In this document: in pieces, positions 62,733-64,000 of the stretch | Numbering within the stretch: position 1 is the stretch's first letter | Layout of the letters: the number at the start of each line of letters is the position of its first letter | NCBI GenBank assembly: GCA_964492065.1 | Contig: CAZBHH010000007.1 | Span: forward strand, 51,245-115,244 | Reading direction: 5' to 3' | DNA length: 64,000 bases | Source of the DNA: JADKAC01 sp964492065 | GTDB taxonomy: Bacteria; Bacteroidota; Bacteroidia; Chitinophagales; BACL12 | Notes under the pieces: generated by a model | Seen by the model: the letters and a program-made list of their open reading frames with translations, nothing else | Told to the model about the DNA's origin: nothing | Databases searched by the model: none | Program-made: the position numbers and the translations under genes

Positions 62733-64000
62733 CTAATATTGTCCGTAAATACTCATTCCTCCCCCAAAATATTGGTGTTTTAAATGTTCATATACTAAGT
62801 TTGTTTTAAGGTCAATATCGTCTGTTTGATAAGTCGGGTAGGGAAGTTTTTCAAATAAGGTATCATTAACATATCGGTAAACCGCAGCAGTGGTTTCTGC
62901 TTTTTCCCACACTTGTTCAACTTTCAGTTTGTCCTTTTTCAGTTCGTCAAGTAGTTCAATGGAAATTTTCTTGATTTCGTTTTTCTCTTTTTCCTCTAAC
63001 TTCTTCCCGTGTCTCAGAATGTCGAAAATGGCTTTTTGCTCGTCTGTCAGTCCTTCTCGTTTGGTGTCTGCTTCTTCTTCTGAATAGGAGTTTACAAGTT
63101 CAATTAACTTTCTGAAAGTTTCTTTGATTACCACTTCGTCTTTACCTCTGTTGTATGCTTCAATGATTTCCTGATAGCGTTTGTAATAGTCAACTGTCAA
63201 AGGGTTGCGTTCTACCATTTGTTTCAGTTGCTTTTCAATTTTGTCTTTTAGACATTGAACTGCTGCATTTTTATTCTTTGTCTTTAGGAAATATTGCTCC
63301 AACAAGTCAAAGTCTAAACCGCTTAGGTCAATAATTTTGCCTTCGTTGTGGCTTGGTTCTGCAACCATATTTTCAATGGATTCATCCACCACATTTTGAA
63401 TTTTACGCATGATGTCTGCCACATCTGCACTTTCGATATTGTCTTCGATGGCTGTATAGATTACATCAATAGCGTTCTTTCTCGGTGCATATTGGTTTAA
63501 CACTTTGTCGGGTTGCAGGGCTTTGTATTTCTTAAAGGCCTCTCTTGCCAAAACCTGAAATTTGCGTTTGGTTTCGTCATTGGTATAAACGGCATTCACT
63601 CCCTTTTCCATTGCAGCCAACTTATGCAAACCATCTGCATTGATGAGTTCCTGCAAATCAAAATTTACTTCATCGGTCAAAAATGTTTCAGTCGCTTCTA
63701 ACGCTTCTTCCAACTGCTTGATGAGTTCTTCTTTTGGTTTTACAGGTGGTTCGGGTTTTTCTCCTCCACCTCCACCGCTATCGTCACCGCCTGAACCATA
63801 AATAGCCAGGGCATCCAACAAAGCAGTATAAGTTTCAATATAGTCCACTATTAACCCATTGTTTTTGCCTTCGCTGATGCGGTTGGCTCTGGCGATGGCT
63901 TGCATCAATGTATGGGATTTTAAAGGCTTGTCTAAATACAATGTTGAAAGGGTAGGCACATCAAAACCTGTAATCCACATTGCACAAACTATTACAAAAC
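62733..64000 (-). CDS. hsdR: Type I restriction enzyme R subunit, C-terminal part (runs off the edge)
   Basis: The frame is open to the right edge (422 residues seen). It begins inside the second helicase domain: VICAMWITGFDVPTLSTLYLDKPL, then motif VI HTLMQAIARANRISEGKNNGLIVDY. A Gly/Asp linker (GSGGDDSGGGGGEKPEP) follows, then a helical C-terminal domain that joins the methylase complex. HsdR is the ATP-dependent translocase and nuclease of type I systems. hsdM and hsdS are not in the window, so they would have to lie beyond the edge. Confidence 0.88.
   Translation of the reverse strand, partial: FVIVCAMWITGFDVPTLSTLYLDKPLKSHTLMQAIARANRISEGKNNGLIVDYIETYTALLDALAIYGSGGDDSGGGGGEKPEPPVKPKEELIKQLEEALEATETFLTDEVNFDLQELINADGLHKLAAMEKGVNAVYTNDETKRKFQVLAREAFKKYKALQPDKVLNQYAPRKNAIDVIYTAIEDNIESADVADIMRKIQNVVDESIENMVAEPSHNEGKIIDLSGLDFDLLEQYFLKTKNKNAAVQCLKDKIEKQLKQMVERNPLTVDYYKRYQEIIEAYNRGKDEVVIKETFRKLIELVNSYSEEEADTKREGLTDEQKAIFDILRHGKKLEEKEKNEIKKISIELLDELKKDKLKVEQVWEKAETTAAVYRYVNDTLFEKLPYPTYQTDDIDLKTNLVYEHLKHQYFGGGMSIYGQY

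Overview
The window reads as one contiguous piece of a Bacteroidota chromosome, probably near Chitinophagales/Saprospirales (inference from content, no database search). The evidence is type IX secretion C-terminal sorting domains (31826-33379, 59232-60131), family types common in this phylum (GWxTD, WbqC, DUF2851, DUF302, PUR-like DUF3276, an RRM protein), the DAHP synthase/chorismate mutase fusion, and repeated use of the phylum's promoter element TAnnTTTG with an upstream TTG, with little use of Shine-Dalgarno sequences.

From 1 to about 58.8 kb the region is ordinary housekeeping sequence in short runs on both strands. It holds biotin synthesis (bioF) with an FAD dehydrogenase; a beta-lactamase-fold hydrolase with a WbqC protein; GWxTD and GT2 genes; aroQ, xerD and tRNA-Leu(GAG); a pyrF/NifU-domain/Mrp block; topA; tandem-OmpA and RRM genes; prfB with a programmed +1 frameshift; glpD; PhoH; topoisomerase IV parE and parC with a haem-binding protein gene between them; secreted proteins including a delta-60 repeat T9SS cargo and two peptidases (S9 and M14); deoxynucleoside kinase and folK; sppA; a DAHP synthase/chorismate mutase plus prephenate dehydratase pair; an SLC13-type transporter; a Rieske oxygenase; mutS2; hsp20; and an overlapping metallophosphoesterase-miaA-CCA transferase-dapD operon, followed by fructosamine kinase, a glycan-binding-domain protein, an SCP2 protein and an S4 RNA-binding protein.

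From about 58.8 kb to the right edge the character changes to an accessory region. Three copies of one repeat (58831-58965 degenerate, 60308-60727 and 62107-62524 nearly identical) separate genes that all lie on the minus strand: a T9SS-sorted protein, a PUR-like domain fused to a helix-turn-helix domain, a GIY-YIG nuclease-domain protein, and the C-terminal part of a type I restriction HsdR subunit that runs off the right edge. The two long repeats end like a group II intron (domain V and VI), but both carry the same 48-nt insertion in the distal stem of domain V and have no room for a full intron. The left boundary of all three copies is the shared string TAACG, after which flanking sequence differs. 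The layout suggests a cassette-like array or a family of intron-derived non-autonomous elements. This is the most unusual part of the window.

Other notable points: several promoter boxes sit so close to their start codons that very short or absent leaders are predicted; prfB keeps a perfect Shine-Dalgarno-like frameshift stimulator although genes here rarely show such sites at starts; and the prephenate dehydratase has a degenerate regulatory domain.
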